Positions 17,009 to 26,330 of a stretch of DNA of 64,000 nt are shown here, in pieces. Position 1 is the first letter of the stretch; each line of letters starts with the position of its first letter. Position numbers and translations under genes: made by a program. The stretch is from Streptomyces sp. CB02959 (lineage in GTDB: Bacteria; Actinomycetota; Actinomycetes; Streptomycetales; Streptomycetaceae), in the NCBI RefSeq assembly GCF_002803155.1, contig NZ_NNBP01000009.1, forward strand, positions 186,001 through 250,000, in the 5' to 3' direction. A model generated the notes under the pieces. The model ran no database searches and was not told the origin of the DNA. It saw nothing but the letters and a program-made list of their open reading frames with translations.

Positions 17009-18230
17009 GATACGCCGCTTCCCGCTCGCGGTCCAGCTCCTGCTGGTCAACCAGCTCGGCGTCAACACCGGCTTCTACCTCCTCATCCCCTATCTCGCCA
17101 CCCACCTCGGCGAGGACCTGGGCCTGTCGGCGGCCGCCGTCGGTGTCGTCCTCGGCGTGCGCAACCTCAGCCAGCAGGGCCTGTTCATCGTGGGCGGCTC
17201 CGCTTCCGACCGGCTCGGTGCGCGGGGCGTGATCATCGCCGGCTGTGCGCTGCGCACCGTCGGGTTCGCACTGTTCGCCCTCGGGGACAGCCTGCCCCTG
17301 CTGCTCGCCGCTTCCGTCCTCAGCGGCTTCGCCGGGGCGCTGTTCAACCCGGCCGTGCGCACCTACCTCGCCCAGGAGGCCGACGCGCGCAAGGCCGAGG
17401 CGTTCGCCCTGTTCAGCATGTTCGCCACGACGGGTGCGCTGATCGGCCCCCTGCTCGGCAGCGCGCTGCTGCTGGTGGACTTCCGTACCTCCGCCCTGAC
17501 CGCGGCCGGGATCTTCGCGGTCCTCACGATCGCCCAGGCCCTGGTACTGCCCGCCCGCCAGGTCACGCCGAGCAAGGGCACCGTGTTCGCGGACTGGCGC
17601 GAAGTCCTGGGCAACCGTGCCTTCCTGGCCTTCGCGCTCGCCATGGTCGGCATGTTCACCCTGGAGAACCAGCTGTACCTGCTGCTGCCCGACGGGGCGC
17701 GGCGGGCCACCGGCTGGGACGGCGCGGCGGGCATCGTCTTCCTCGTCGGCACCGTGTCCAACCTCGCGCTCCAACTGCGCCTCACGCGGGCCCTGACGTC
17801 CCGTGGCAGCCGGGCGCGTTGGATCGCGGTCGGACTCGCCGTGATGGGGGTGGCGTTCCTGCCGCCGGCGCTGGCGGCGGACGCCGCCGGATGGCTCGGC
17901 GCCGTGCCCGTCCTCCTCGGCGCCCTTCTGCTCTACCTCGGCGTGATGGTGGCCCAGCCCTTCGTGATGGAGCTCGTCCCCGACTTCGGCCGCCCCGAGC
18001 TGACCGGCACGTACTTCGGGATCTTCTACGTCGTGTCGGGCATCGCCGCCGCCGTCGGCAACACGGTCGTCGGCTGGGCCATGGACACCGGCGCGCGGGA
18101 CGACGCGGGCTGGCTGCCCTGGGCGTGCTGCGCCCTGTTCGGCCTCGCCTCCGCGGCGGGCGTGGCCTGGCTGCGGCGGCTCGGCTCGCTGCCGACTCCC
18201 CAGCAGTCCGCCGTACCGGCGACGGTTTGA
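16992..18230 (+). CDS. MFS transporter, probable exporter of the operon product
   Basis: This 412-residue protein has about twelve transmembrane helices and the MFS motif A between helices II and III (GGSASDRLGARGVIIAG). It begins at a GTG at 16992 with GGAGGTGGGCC upstream and overlaps the epimerase gene by 17 bases. Sequence style is that of drug/metabolite efflux MFS proteins (MdtH/YfcJ-like). In staphylopine-type loci an MFS protein (CntE) exports the metallophore while a separate ABC system imports the metal complex. The same pairing occurs here, so export of the small product is the best guess. Confidence 0.87.
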   Translation: MKTWHEIRRFPLAVQLLLVNQLGVNTGFYLLIPYLATHLGEDLGLSAAAVGVVLGVRNLSQQGLFIVGGSASDRLGARGVIIAGCALRTVGFALFALGDSLPLLLAASVLSGFAGALFNPAVRTYLAQEADARKAEAFALFSMFATTGALIGPLLGSALLLVDFRTSALTAAGIFAVLTIAQALVLPARQVTPSKGTVFADWREVLGNRAFLAFALAMVGMFTLENQLYLLLPDGARRATGWDGAAGIVFLVGTVSNLALQLRLTRALTSRGSRARWIAVGLAVMGVAFLPPALAADAAGWLGAVPVLLGALLLYLGVMVAQPFVMELVPDFGRPELTGTYFGIFYVVSGIAAAVGNTVVGWAMDTGARDDAGWLPWACCALFGLASAAGVAWLRRLGSLPTPQQSAVPATV

Positions 18231-18243
18231 GGAAGGAGCCGAC

Positions 18244-19053
18244 ATGACCTCCACGACGGGCACCACCGCCCGCAACCTCCTCACCGACAACCCGGAGCTG
18301 TACGAGGCCCGCTTCCCCGACCCCGACCGGCGTGCCGGACGCTGGGCGGAGGACTGCCTGCGGCGGCACGGCGCCGGTCCGCGCGTACTGGACGCCGGCT
18401 GCGGCACCGGCCGCGACGCCGCCCATCTGCACGGCGCCGGCCGCCGGGTGACCGGGACCGACCTGTCGGAGGAGATGCTCGGGTACGCCCGTACGCACCA
18501 CCCCGGGCCGGTGTACGTCCGCGCCGACCTGCGCCGGTTCGAGCTCGGCCGGGACGCGTTCGACGCCGTGGTGTGCCTGGACAGCGCCCTGCTGTACTGC
18601 CACACCAACGACCAGCTGGTGGGCTTCCTGTCCTCCTGCCGCCGCGCGCTGGTCCCGGGCGGTCTGCTGGTCGCGGAGATGCGCAACGGCGCGTACTTCC
18701 TGGGCCGCACCGGCCTGCTCGATGCGCCCACCGTCGACCGTTTCACCTGGCAGGGCACTGCGTACCGGTCGACGACCAGGCTCACCGTGGACCGTACGGC
18801 CCAGCTCCTGCGCCGGACCCGCATCTGGTCCGCCGACGACGGATCGGACGCCGTCGAGCAGCGGTCCGCCTGGCGGCTGCTGTTCCCGCAGGAACTGCGG
18901 TACGTGCTCGCCGCGCACGGCTTCGAAGTGCTCGAACTGCACGACGGGCCCGGTCCGCGCACCGAACCCGCCTGGCACGAGGGCCGGCTGCCCGGCGCGG
19001 CGACCGACGCCGACCGCCTGCACCTCGTAGCCCGCCGCGCCACCCGCCGCTGA
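18244..19053 (+). CDS. SAM-dependent methyltransferase of the operon
   Basis: The 269-residue class I methyltransferase has motif I VLDAGCGTGRDAAHLHGAGRRV, motif II GTDLSEEMLGYAR, FDAVVCLDSALLYC (motif IV) and LVPGGLLVAEMRNGAY. The fold and length match small-molecule methyltransferases. AAGGAG lies directly upstream, 13 bases after the exporter stop. It may N- or O-methylate the dipeptide-like product. The acceptor cannot be deduced. Confidence 0.85.
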   Translation: MTSTTGTTARNLLTDNPELYEARFPDPDRRAGRWAEDCLRRHGAGPRVLDAGCGTGRDAAHLHGAGRRVTGTDLSEEMLGYARTHHPGPVYVRADLRRFELGRDAFDAVVCLDSALLYCHTNDQLVGFLSSCRRALVPGGLLVAEMRNGAYFLGRTGLLDAPTVDRFTWQGTAYRSTTRLTVDRTAQLLRRTRIWSADDGSDAVEQRSAWRLLFPQELRYVLAAHGFEVLELHDGPGPRTEPAWHEGRLPGAATDADRLHLVARRATRR

Positions 19054-19087
19054 CCGCTCCTCCCCACCACACCTCAAGGACACCCTC

Positions 19088-20656
19088 ATGCCCGACGAAC
19101 GCTTCCCCGGCCTGCGCCGCCGCGGTTTCCTCGCCGCCACCGGCGCCGCGACCCTGGGCACCCTGGCCCTGACCGGCTGCGGCGGTGCCGAGCACGCCGA
19201 CCGGGAGGAGAACGGCCCGCCCCGGCGCGGGGGACGGCTGCGCGCCGCCTTCGCGGGCGGTGGCGCGAGCGAGACCCTCGATCCGCACCTTTCCAACCTG
19301 TTCGTCGACGTCGCCCGCGCCAAGGCGCTCTTCGACAAGCTCGCCGACTACGGCGCCGACCTGTCCGCCCGCCCCCGCCTCGCCGAGAAGTGGGAACCGA
19401 ACGGGACCCTGGACCGCTGGCGGGTCACCCTGCGCGAGGCGACCTTCCACGACGGCAGGCCGGTGACCGCCCGGGACGTCCTGCACAGCTACCGGCGCAT
19501 CGCCGACCCGAAGAAGGCGTTCCGCGCCAAGGCGTCCCTGGAACCGATCGACCTCGACGCCAGCCGTGCCACCGGCCGGCGGACCGTCGAGTTCGTGCTC
19601 CGCCGGCCGACCGCCGAATTCCCCAACGTCCTGGCCGCGTTCGGGGCGTACATCGTGCCCGAGCACGCCACCGACTTCGACCGCGCGCCGATCGGGTCCG
19701 GCCCCTTCCGGTTCGTGTCCTTCGCACCGGGCCGCTCCGCCGTCTTCCGCCGCTCCGACGACTACTGGGACGGCGCCCCCCACCTCGACGAACTCGAATT
19801 CGTCGTCGCCAACGAGGAGTCCACCCGCGTCAACGCGCTGCTCGGCGGCCAGGTCGAGTACGCGCACGAGCTGAACCCCACCACGGCCCGCGCCCACGAG
19901 GGCGGCGGGCGGATCCAGATCGTCCGGCTCCGCAACAGCGCCATGCAGGCGTTCTGCATGAAGACCGATCGGCCGCCCTTCGACGACAAGCGGGTGCGCC
20001 AGGCGTTCTTCCTCATCGCCGACCGCAGGGAACTCGTCGAGGGCGCCCTGTCCGGCGCCGGGACGATCGGCAACGACCTGTTCGGCAAGGGCTACGAGTA
20101 CTACGCCGACGGCCTCCCGCAACGCTCCCAGGACCTCGACCAAGCCCGCCACCTGCTCAAACAGGCCGGCGCCGAAGGACTGAAGGTCACCCTGGACACC
20201 TCGGCCGTCGCCGCCGGCTTCACCGAGGCCGCCGGCATCTTCCGCGACCAGGCAGCGAAGGCGGGCGTCACCGTGGACGTGCGGACGGGCAGCAAGGACT
20301 CGTACTGGAGCGACACCCTCGACAACGGCACCCTGTGCTGCTACCGCTCCGGCGCCCTGCCCATCGACGCGCACATCTCCCAGCGCCTCCTGTCCGACTC
20401 CCCCACCAACGCCACCAAGTGGAAGCACAAGGACTTCGACGCGCTCTACCAACAGGCGCAGTCCACCCGCGACACGACCCGACGGGCCGCCGTGTACGCG
20501 CGGATGCAGCGCCGTCTGCACGCCGAAGGCGGTTTCCTAGTCTGGGCGTTCGCGGACTGGATCCTCGGAACTTCGCCCAAGTTGAGGGGAGTTGAGGACA
20601 AGGCACCCGCCAACACCCTGGACTGGGCCCGCTTCGACAAGGTGTGGCTCGGGTGA
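19088..20656 (+). CDS. ABC transporter substrate-binding lipoprotein, family 5 (peptide/nickel type)
   Basis: This 522-residue protein begins with a twin-arginine motif (LRRRGFLAA) followed by a lipobox ending in Cys31 (LALTGC), so it is a Tat-exported lipoprotein. The mature part shows the SBP family 5 signatures (DPHLSN, AEKWEPN, VTFHDG-like ATFHDGRPVTARDVLHSYRRI, GSGPFRFVSF, YYADGLPQRSQDLDQARHLLKQAG). Family 5 proteins bind peptides, nickel-chelator complexes and opine metallophores. With two permeases and a dual ATPase immediately downstream, it forms a complete importer, probably for the metal-loaded operon product. Confidence 0.9.
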   Translation: MPDERFPGLRRRGFLAATGAATLGTLALTGCGGAEHADREENGPPRRGGRLRAAFAGGGASETLDPHLSNLFVDVARAKALFDKLADYGADLSARPRLAEKWEPNGTLDRWRVTLREATFHDGRPVTARDVLHSYRRIADPKKAFRAKASLEPIDLDASRATGRRTVEFVLRRPTAEFPNVLAAFGAYIVPEHATDFDRAPIGSGPFRFVSFAPGRSAVFRRSDDYWDGAPHLDELEFVVANEESTRVNALLGGQVEYAHELNPTTARAHEGGGRIQIVRLRNSAMQAFCMKTDRPPFDDKRVRQAFFLIADRRELVEGALSGAGTIGNDLFGKGYEYYADGLPQRSQDLDQARHLLKQAGAEGLKVTLDTSAVAAGFTEAAGIFRDQAAKAGVTVDVRTGSKDSYWSDTLDNGTLCCYRSGALPIDAHISQRLLSDSPTNATKWKHKDFDALYQQAQSTRDTTRRAAVYARMQRRLHAEGGFLVWAFADWILGTSPKLRGVEDKAPANTLDWARFDKVWLG

Positions 20657-21606
20657 GCGGCCTGCGCTCCTTCATCGTCCGGCGACTGCTCCTCGGCGTC
20701 GCGCAGACCGTGGCGGTGGTACTGCTCGTCTTCGCGCTCACCGAGGCCCTGCCGGGCGACGCCGCCGTCGCCTTCGCCGCGGACCAGCCGGATCCCGCGC
20801 GGCTCGCGGCCCTGCGCGAGGCGATGCACCTGGACCGGCCCCTCGCCGAGCGGCTGGTGGACTGGGCGACCGGGCTGCTCCACGGGGACCTCGGCACGTC
20901 GCTCATCTCCGGACGCCCGGTGAGCACGTACCTGGCCGACGGCTTCGGCCCCACCCTGCTGCTGGCCGCGGTCACCGTGGCGCTGCTGGTACCGCTCGGT
21001 TTCGGCCTCGGCATGCTGGCCGCCCGGCACGCCGGAGGGCCGATCGACCGGCTGGTCAGCTCCGGCACGCTCGCCGTGTACGCGGTACCGGAGTTCGCCC
21101 TCGGCGTGCTGCTGGTGACGGTCCTGGCGCTCCGGCTGGACTGGCTGCCGCCGACCGCCCTCGGCTACGGCACGGATCTGCTCGCCCACCCCGCCGCCCT
21201 GGTCCTGCCCGTCCTGGTCCTGCTCTCCCGCCCCGTCTGCTCACTGGCCCGCCTGGTGCGCGCCGGCATGATCGACGCACTCGCCTCCCCGTACGTGGCA
21301 CAGGCCCGGCGCTACGGCGTCTCCGGGGCCCGCATCCACTTCGCCCACGCCCTGCCCGGCGCCCTCCCCGCTGCCGCGCAACACCTGGCGCGCACCGTCG
21401 ACTGGCTGCTCTGCGGCGTCATCGTCGTCGAGGCGCTCTACGCGGTCCCGGGGCTCGGCACCGTCCTGCTCAACGCCGTCGCCGAGCGCGATGTGCCCGT
21501 GGTGCAGGGCCTCGCCGTGCTGTTCGGCGTCCTGACCGTCGTCCTGAACCTCGGCGCCGACCTGGTCGCCCATCGGCTCGCGCCCCGGGCGGGGGTGGCC
21601 GCGTGA
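20653..21606 (+). CDS. ABC transporter permease, DppB/NikB type
   Basis: The 317-residue inner-membrane protein has six predicted helices, the N-terminal signature SFIVRRLLLGVAQTVAVVLLVFALTEALPGDAA and the EAA-type loop (ARRYGVSGARIHFAHALPGALPAA). Both are typical of the first permease of dipeptide/nickel transporters. The GTG start overlaps the binding-protein stop by 4 bases. It should form the channel with the following permease. Confidence 0.9.
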   Translation: MSGLRSFIVRRLLLGVAQTVAVVLLVFALTEALPGDAAVAFAADQPDPARLAALREAMHLDRPLAERLVDWATGLLHGDLGTSLISGRPVSTYLADGFGPTLLLAAVTVALLVPLGFGLGMLAARHAGGPIDRLVSSGTLAVYAVPEFALGVLLVTVLALRLDWLPPTALGYGTDLLAHPAALVLPVLVLLSRPVCSLARLVRAGMIDALASPYVAQARRYGVSGARIHFAHALPGALPAAAQHLARTVDWLLCGVIVVEALYAVPGLGTVLLNAVAERDVPVVQGLAVLFGVLTVVLNLGADLVAHRLAPRAGVAA

Positions 21607-22475
21607 ACTCCTCGCGCACCGGCCGCTTCGCCCTCGCGGCGGGCATCATCGCCGTACCCCTCGCGCTCGCCCTCCTGGGCCCGCTGGTCGCGGGCGACCC
21701 GGGCCCACGGACGACGTCGTTCACCTCCGGCCACGCGCACTGGCTGGGCACCGACTTCGTGGGCCGGGACGTGTGGCAGCAGGTGCTGCACGGGGGCCGT
21801 CCGGTCGTGGTGACCGCGCTCGCCGCCACCGCCCTCTCCTACCTGGTCGCCCTCCCCGCCGGCCTGGCCGCTGCCCTCACCCACCGCCGCTGGCTGGAGG
21901 AACTGCTGATGCGGCCGCTGGACGTGCTGCTCGCCGTGCCGTCGCTCCTGCTGATCCTGCTGGTGGCATCGGTGTTCACACCCGGCCCGGTCGGCCTCGC
22001 CCTGCTGGTCGCGCTGGTCAACGTGCCCGATGCGGCCCGTATCGTGCGCGCGGCCGCGGCGGAGGCCGCGGCCCGGCCCGCGGTGGAAGCGCTGCGCATG
22101 CAGGGCGAGACGTGGTGGCGCACGGCCGTCGGCCACGTCGGCCGCTGCACGCTGCGCACACTCGCCGCCGACCTCGGAACCCGGCTGACCGGTGTGCTGT
22201 ACCTGGTCGCCACGGCGGCGTTCCTCGGCGTCGGTGTCGCGCCGGACGCCGCCGACTGGGCGGTCATGGTCGACCGCAACCGCATCGGCCTGTTCGTCCA
22301 GCCGTGGGCCGCCGTCGTACCGGCCCTGCTGATCGTGGCCCTGACGACGGGCACCAACCTGCTCTTCGACGCCGCGTTGGACAGCGGCCACCGGCCCGCC
22401 CGGGTGCGGGCCACACGCCGGAACGCCATGACGAGAACCCTCCGGAACCGGCCAGGGAGTGCGGTACGCCCATGA
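21603..22475 (+). CDS. ABC transporter permease, DppC/NikC type
   Basis: This permease of about 290 residues has the DppC landmarks HWLGTDFVGRDVWQQVLHGGR near the N-terminus and an EAA-like loop with ALRMQGETWWRTAVGHVGRC. About five or six hydrophobic helices are visible. The GTG start overlaps the upstream permease stop (GTGA) and its stop overlaps the ATPase start, so stoichiometric translation is likely. Confidence 0.89.
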   Translation: MNSSRTGRFALAAGIIAVPLALALLGPLVAGDPGPRTTSFTSGHAHWLGTDFVGRDVWQQVLHGGRPVVVTALAATALSYLVALPAGLAAALTHRRWLEELLMRPLDVLLAVPSLLLILLVASVFTPGPVGLALLVALVNVPDAARIVRAAAAEAAARPAVEALRMQGETWWRTAVGHVGRCTLRTLAADLGTRLTGVLYLVATAAFLGVGVAPDAADWAVMVDRNRIGLFVQPWAAVVPALLIVALTTGTNLLFDAALDSGHRPARVRATRRNAMTRTLRNRPGSAVRP

Positions 22476-24085
22476 ACCACAAGACCGGCACGACGCACGG
22501 GACCGGCACACCGGCCGGGTCCCCCCATCCCGCCGCTCCGCCGGCCGAGCTCCGCGATCTGCGCGTCGTGGTCGGCGGCCGGCCGATCGTCGACGGCGTG
22601 CGCCTGCGGGCCCCGGCCGGCCAGGTCACCGCCCTGGTGGGCGCCTCCGGCAGCGGCAAGACCACCACCGGTCTCGCGCTGCTCGGCGAGTACCCGCCCG
22701 GCGCCCAAGTGACCGGCGACGTACGCCTGGCCGCCGACGGCCCGATCGGCTACATCCCCCAGCACCCGGCTGCCGTCCTCAACCCCGCCCGCCGCCTCGC
22801 CGCCCTCCTGACCGACATCGCCCGCACGCAGGTACGCCACCTCCCCCGCGGCGAACGCCGAGCGGCGGCCCGCGAACGCGTCCTGCGCGCCCTGGCCGAC
22901 GCCCAACTCCCGGGCGGCGAGAGCATGTTGCGGCGCCATCCGCACCAGCTCTCCGGTGGACAGCAGCAACGCGTCGTGCTCGCCCAGGCACTCCTGCTCG
23001 GCGCCCGCGTCATCGTCGCCGACGAGCCCACCACCGGCCAGGACGCCCTGACCAAGAGCCGCGTCGCCGATCAGCTGGCCGCCGTCGCGGCACGCGGTAT
23101 CGCCGTCGTCCTGCTCAGCCACGACCTGGACATCGTGCGTGCGCTCGCCGACGAGGTGCTCGTCATGCGGGCGGGCCGGGTCGTGGAGTCCGGTCCGGCA
23201 GAGCGCCTCTGGCGCGCGCCCCGGCACGAGTGGACCCGCCAACTGCTCGCCGGTGAGCCCCCGTTCACCGGCTCCCTCCCCGCCGTGAAGTCCGCGACCG
23301 GGGAGGCCGCACTGCGCGTGAGCGGCCTCACCGCGCGCCATCGCGACGGGGGACGCGGCGCGGCCGCGGCGCTCCGGGCCCTGGAGCTGGACCTCCGCCC
23401 GGGCGAATGCCTGGCCGTCGTCGGCCGCTCCGGCAGCGGCAAGACCACCCTTGCCCGGTGCCTGGCCGGACTGCACCGCGAGTACGACGGCCGGATCCTG
23501 CTGGACGGCAGCCCGTTGCCGCGCAGTCTGCGCCACCGCAGCCGGGCGCAGTTGGCGGCCGTGCAGTACGTCTTCCAGGACGTCCGCGCCGCCTTCGACG
23601 CCCGCCACCGGGTCCTCGACCAGGTCGCCCGCACCGCCGTCCGCCTGCGGGCCACCGACCCCCGCGCCGCCGAGGCCGAAGCCCTGACCACTCTGACCGC
23701 CCTCGGCCTCCCCGAGCAACTCGCCCGCCGACGTCCCGACCAGCTGTCCGGCGGCGAACTCCAGCGCGCCGCCCTCGCCCGCGCCCTGCTCGCCCGCCCC
23801 CGCGTCCTCATCTGCGACGAGATCACCTCCGGCCTGGACGCGGTCGCCCGCCGCGGCATCCTCGACGTCCTCACCACATTGCTCCACGACCGCGAGGACC
23901 TGTCCCTGATCCTGATCACCCACGACCTGGACACCGCGGCCCTGGCCCACCGCATCGCCGTCCTCGACGCCGGAGAGGTCGTCGAACAGGGCCCGGCCCG
24001 ACAGATTCACACCGACCCGCGGCATCCCTCCACCGTCGCGCTCATGGCGGCAACGGCCCGTCCGGGGGCAGGGACGGGGTCCTGA
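22472..24085 (+). CDS. ABC transporter ATPase with two nucleotide-binding domains
   Basis: The 537-residue protein fuses two ATPase domains that are separate (DppD and DppF) in many systems. Domain 1 has Walker A GASGSGKTT, signature LSGGQQQR and Walker B VIVADEPTTG. Domain 2 has GRSGSGKTT, LSGGELQR and VLICDEITSG. Both are complete, so it can power the importer without another subunit. It is the last gene of the operon. No strong terminator was found before the convergent TetR gene, only a small hairpin overlapping the TetR stop (24211-24231). Confidence 0.92.
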   Translation: MNHKTGTTHGTGTPAGSPHPAAPPAELRDLRVVVGGRPIVDGVRLRAPAGQVTALVGASGSGKTTTGLALLGEYPPGAQVTGDVRLAADGPIGYIPQHPAAVLNPARRLAALLTDIARTQVRHLPRGERRAAARERVLRALADAQLPGGESMLRRHPHQLSGGQQQRVVLAQALLLGARVIVADEPTTGQDALTKSRVADQLAAVAARGIAVVLLSHDLDIVRALADEVLVMRAGRVVESGPAERLWRAPRHEWTRQLLAGEPPFTGSLPAVKSATGEAALRVSGLTARHRDGGRGAAAALRALELDLRPGECLAVVGRSGSGKTTLARCLAGLHREYDGRILLDGSPLPRSLRHRSRAQLAAVQYVFQDVRAAFDARHRVLDQVARTAVRLRATDPRAAEAEALTTLTALGLPEQLARRRPDQLSGGELQRAALARALLARPRVLICDEITSGLDAVARRGILDVLTTLLHDREDLSLILITHDLDTAALAHRIAVLDAGEVVEQGPARQIHTDPRHPSTVALMAATARPGAGTGS

Positions 24086-24222
24086 CCGGACGCGTTCCGC
24101 TCGTGGTCCGGCAGCCGTAGAAGGAAGTTGGAAGGAGGTTCGCGGGGAAGCCGGCCGGTCGGGCCGCACGGCATCACCAGGCGTCTCCCCACTGCCTGGA
24201 CGGGCGTCGGGCGCCCTCGCCG

Positions 24223-24837
24223 TCAGGGCGCGGGCTCGTCGTGAAGGCGGCGGAACGCCGCGGGGGTCGCCCAGCCGCGCAGCGCGGCCTGGATCGTCGA
24301 CCGGAACGCGGCCTCCGCCGTGGGGGCGTCGAGGGCCCCGGCGAGTTCGAGCGTCACCAGCCCGTGCAGGGTCACCCAGAGCGAGACGGCGATCGACGTC
24401 GTCTCGCCGTCGAGGGCGGAGTCCGCCACTGCGCGATCGATCGCCGCGACCAGCGGCCGCACGGGGTCGCCGGTACCGACCGCCCCGGTCGGCTCGAAGG
24501 ACTGCACTCCGCCGAACAACACCGTGTACAGGTGGCGGTGTTCGCGCCCCCAACGCCGGTACGCGGCGGCCAGCGCCTGGAGGTCGACGAGGGCGTCCTC
24601 GGAGGCCGGCACCGCCGACAGGGCCTGGAACAGGCCGGCGACGGCCCTGTCGCGTACCGCTGCGATCAGCCCGTCCTTGCCGCCGAACAGGGAGTACACC
24701 GCCGTCGTCGACGCACCGGCGGCCGTCGCCACGGCGCGCACCGCGACCGACTCCCGCGGACGGGTGGCGAGCAACTCGGTGGCGCACTCGACGAGTCGCT
24801 CTTTGACGGTTTCGTCGTTCGTCCTCGGCCTACCCAT
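24223..24837 (-). CDS. TetR/AcrR family regulator
   Basis: The 204-residue protein has an N-terminal helix-turn-helix (ERLVECATELLATRPRESVAVRAVATAAGASTTAVYSLFGGKDGLIAAV) and a C-terminal domain with the YRRWGREHRHLYTVLFGG and LWVTLHGLVTLELAGAL segments of the WHG-type TetR C-terminal family. The ATG at 24835-24837 is supported by the family N-terminus MGRPR. It is divergent from the alpha/beta hydrolase at 24905, with a palindrome between them. It probably represses that gene and itself. Confidence 0.9.
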   Translation of the reverse strand: MGRPRTNDETVKERLVECATELLATRPRESVAVRAVATAAGASTTAVYSLFGGKDGLIAAVRDRAVAGLFQALSAVPASEDALVDLQALAAAYRRWGREHRHLYTVLFGGVQSFEPTGAVGTGDPVRPLVAAIDRAVADSALDGETTSIAVSLWVTLHGLVTLELAGALDAPTAEAAFRSTIQAALRGWATPAAFRRLHDEPAP

Positions 24838-24861
24838 GACGAGAAGCCTACCCGCTCTGAT

Positions 24862-24883
24862 AACGTCGTTTTGAAACAGCGTT
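24862..24883. promoter_or_regulatory. Probable TetR operator
   Basis: AACGTCGTTT-TG-AAACAGCGTT is an imperfect palindrome (8 of 10 positions paired per arm) centred between the divergent TetR and hydrolase genes. Size and symmetry fit a TetR dimer site. Confidence 0.5.
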
Positions 24884-24904
24884 CTGAAACCTCGGAGACC
24901 CGTC

Positions 24905-26254
24905 ATGCCCACGTCCGCCGTGCCCAGGTCCGCCCTCCGCCTTGCCCGTTTCACCCGGCGCTTACTGCCGGCCCTGGCCGCCGTCGCGACCCTGGTCGTC
25001 GTCTTCCTCGCCCTGATCGTCCTCACCGACGGGGCAGGCTCGGGGTTCGCCGCATGGTGGGCGGCCCTCGGATTCGGAACTGCCGCCGCACTGTGGCGGG
25101 GGCGCCGTCGCACCCGGGCGGCGCGGCTCCGGCCGTTCCTGCCGGTGGTTGCCGCGGCAGCGCTGACGGCGTCGGTCTGCGTCCCGACCGAACCGACGGC
25201 CCCGCGGCACCTGCCCGCCCTGCCGTTCGTGGCCACCCAGCACTGGAGCCTGGCCACCGGCAGCCGGGTCGCGGTGTACCACTACCCGCCCGCGAAACCC
25301 GGCACCCGGCGCGCCACCCCGCTCGTGTACCTCAACGGCGGGCCGGTCCGCGGCATCTCGCTGATCGACCACCGGTTCCTGCAACTCCTGGCACGCCGGG
25401 GCTACGACGTCTACACCTACGAGCAGGCAGGCGGCGGACGAAGCGACCTGCTCCCCATGGCCCAGTACACGATCTCCAGGTCGGTCCGTGACCTCGCCGC
25501 CTTCGTCGACCGCCTGGACAAGGGCAGGGTCGACGTCCTCGGCTTCTCCTCGGGCGGGGTCGTGCTCACCCGGGCCCTGGCCGATCCGCACGTCGCCGCA
25601 CGCCTGCACCGGGCGATCATCGCCGAACCCGGCCCGATGGACGGCCCCACCACGCGCATCGCCGGACACCAGGGCCGACCCTCCGCGAAGGGACTCGCGC
25701 CGGCCGTGACCGGACCGCGCTCGACACACCTCCCCCGCTACGCCACCGCGTTCGGCCTCATGAGGCTCGGACTGCTCACCCCCGACACCGGGCTGATCGG
25801 ACAGGCCGAGGGCGACAACGCGTTCACCTCCGCCGACCTCGGCAGCGACACCGCATCCGCCTACTGTGCGCGCGACGCGCACCGCATCCCGACCGAGGAC
25901 ACCGCGCGGAACTTCTCCTTCAGCCCCGCCGCCAGCCTCCACATCCAGCAGACGGTGCAGGACTCACCCGCCATCGCCCCGCAGCTGAGGCACTCCCGAA
26001 CCCCCGCGATGCTGATGATCGCCGAGTGCTCCTCCCAGGTCCGCCAATGGGAGACCGCCGTTCTCGCCGCTGACCCCGCCATCCAGCGCACGCAGTACAT
26101 GCCCGGAGTCGGACACCACATGTGGAACGGCCTCGACGACAACAACGACCGAGCCGCCGCCGTCATCACCGCGTTCCTCCAAGGCGCGGCGGCCCCCATA
26201 CCGAACTACCCGACCCGCGACGGCATCCCCGCCTTCCTGCACGACCACAAGTGA
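24905..26254 (+). CDS. Membrane-anchored alpha/beta hydrolase
   Basis: This 449-residue protein starts with two or three hydrophobic helices (about residues 18-100) followed by an extracytoplasmic alpha/beta hydrolase domain. Visible motifs are LVYLNGGPVRG (oxyanion region), GYDVYTYEQAGGGRSD, the nucleophile elbow VLGFSSGGVV and the histidine region MPGVGHHMWNGLD. The family resembles proline-iminopeptidase/TAP-like enzymes. The substrate is unknown. It is controlled, by context, by the divergent TetR regulator. Confidence 0.82.
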   Translation: MPTSAVPRSALRLARFTRRLLPALAAVATLVVVFLALIVLTDGAGSGFAAWWAALGFGTAAALWRGRRRTRAARLRPFLPVVAAAALTASVCVPTEPTAPRHLPALPFVATQHWSLATGSRVAVYHYPPAKPGTRRATPLVYLNGGPVRGISLIDHRFLQLLARRGYDVYTYEQAGGGRSDLLPMAQYTISRSVRDLAAFVDRLDKGRVDVLGFSSGGVVLTRALADPHVAARLHRAIIAEPGPMDGPTTRIAGHQGRPSAKGLAPAVTGPRSTHLPRYATAFGLMRLGLLTPDTGLIGQAEGDNAFTSADLGSDTASAYCARDAHRIPTEDTARNFSFSPAASLHIQQTVQDSPAIAPQLRHSRTPAMLMIAECSSQVRQWETAVLAADPAIQRTQYMPGVGHHMWNGLDDNNDRAAAVITAFLQGAAAPIPNYPTRDGIPAFLHDHK

Positions 26255-26330
26255 CGACCCGCCGGCCCGCCACCCCGCCACCGTCGCCCTCCGCTTCGGC
26301 ACCTCCACGGAACGGACACGGCGACGAGGC

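Noticed and set aside
12749..24085. Assignment of the operon to ethylenediamine-disuccinate (EDDS) or coelibactin synthesis
   Set aside because: Zinc control would fit, but no NRPS is present and the enzyme set does not match what I recall of those pathways, so naming a product would be invention.
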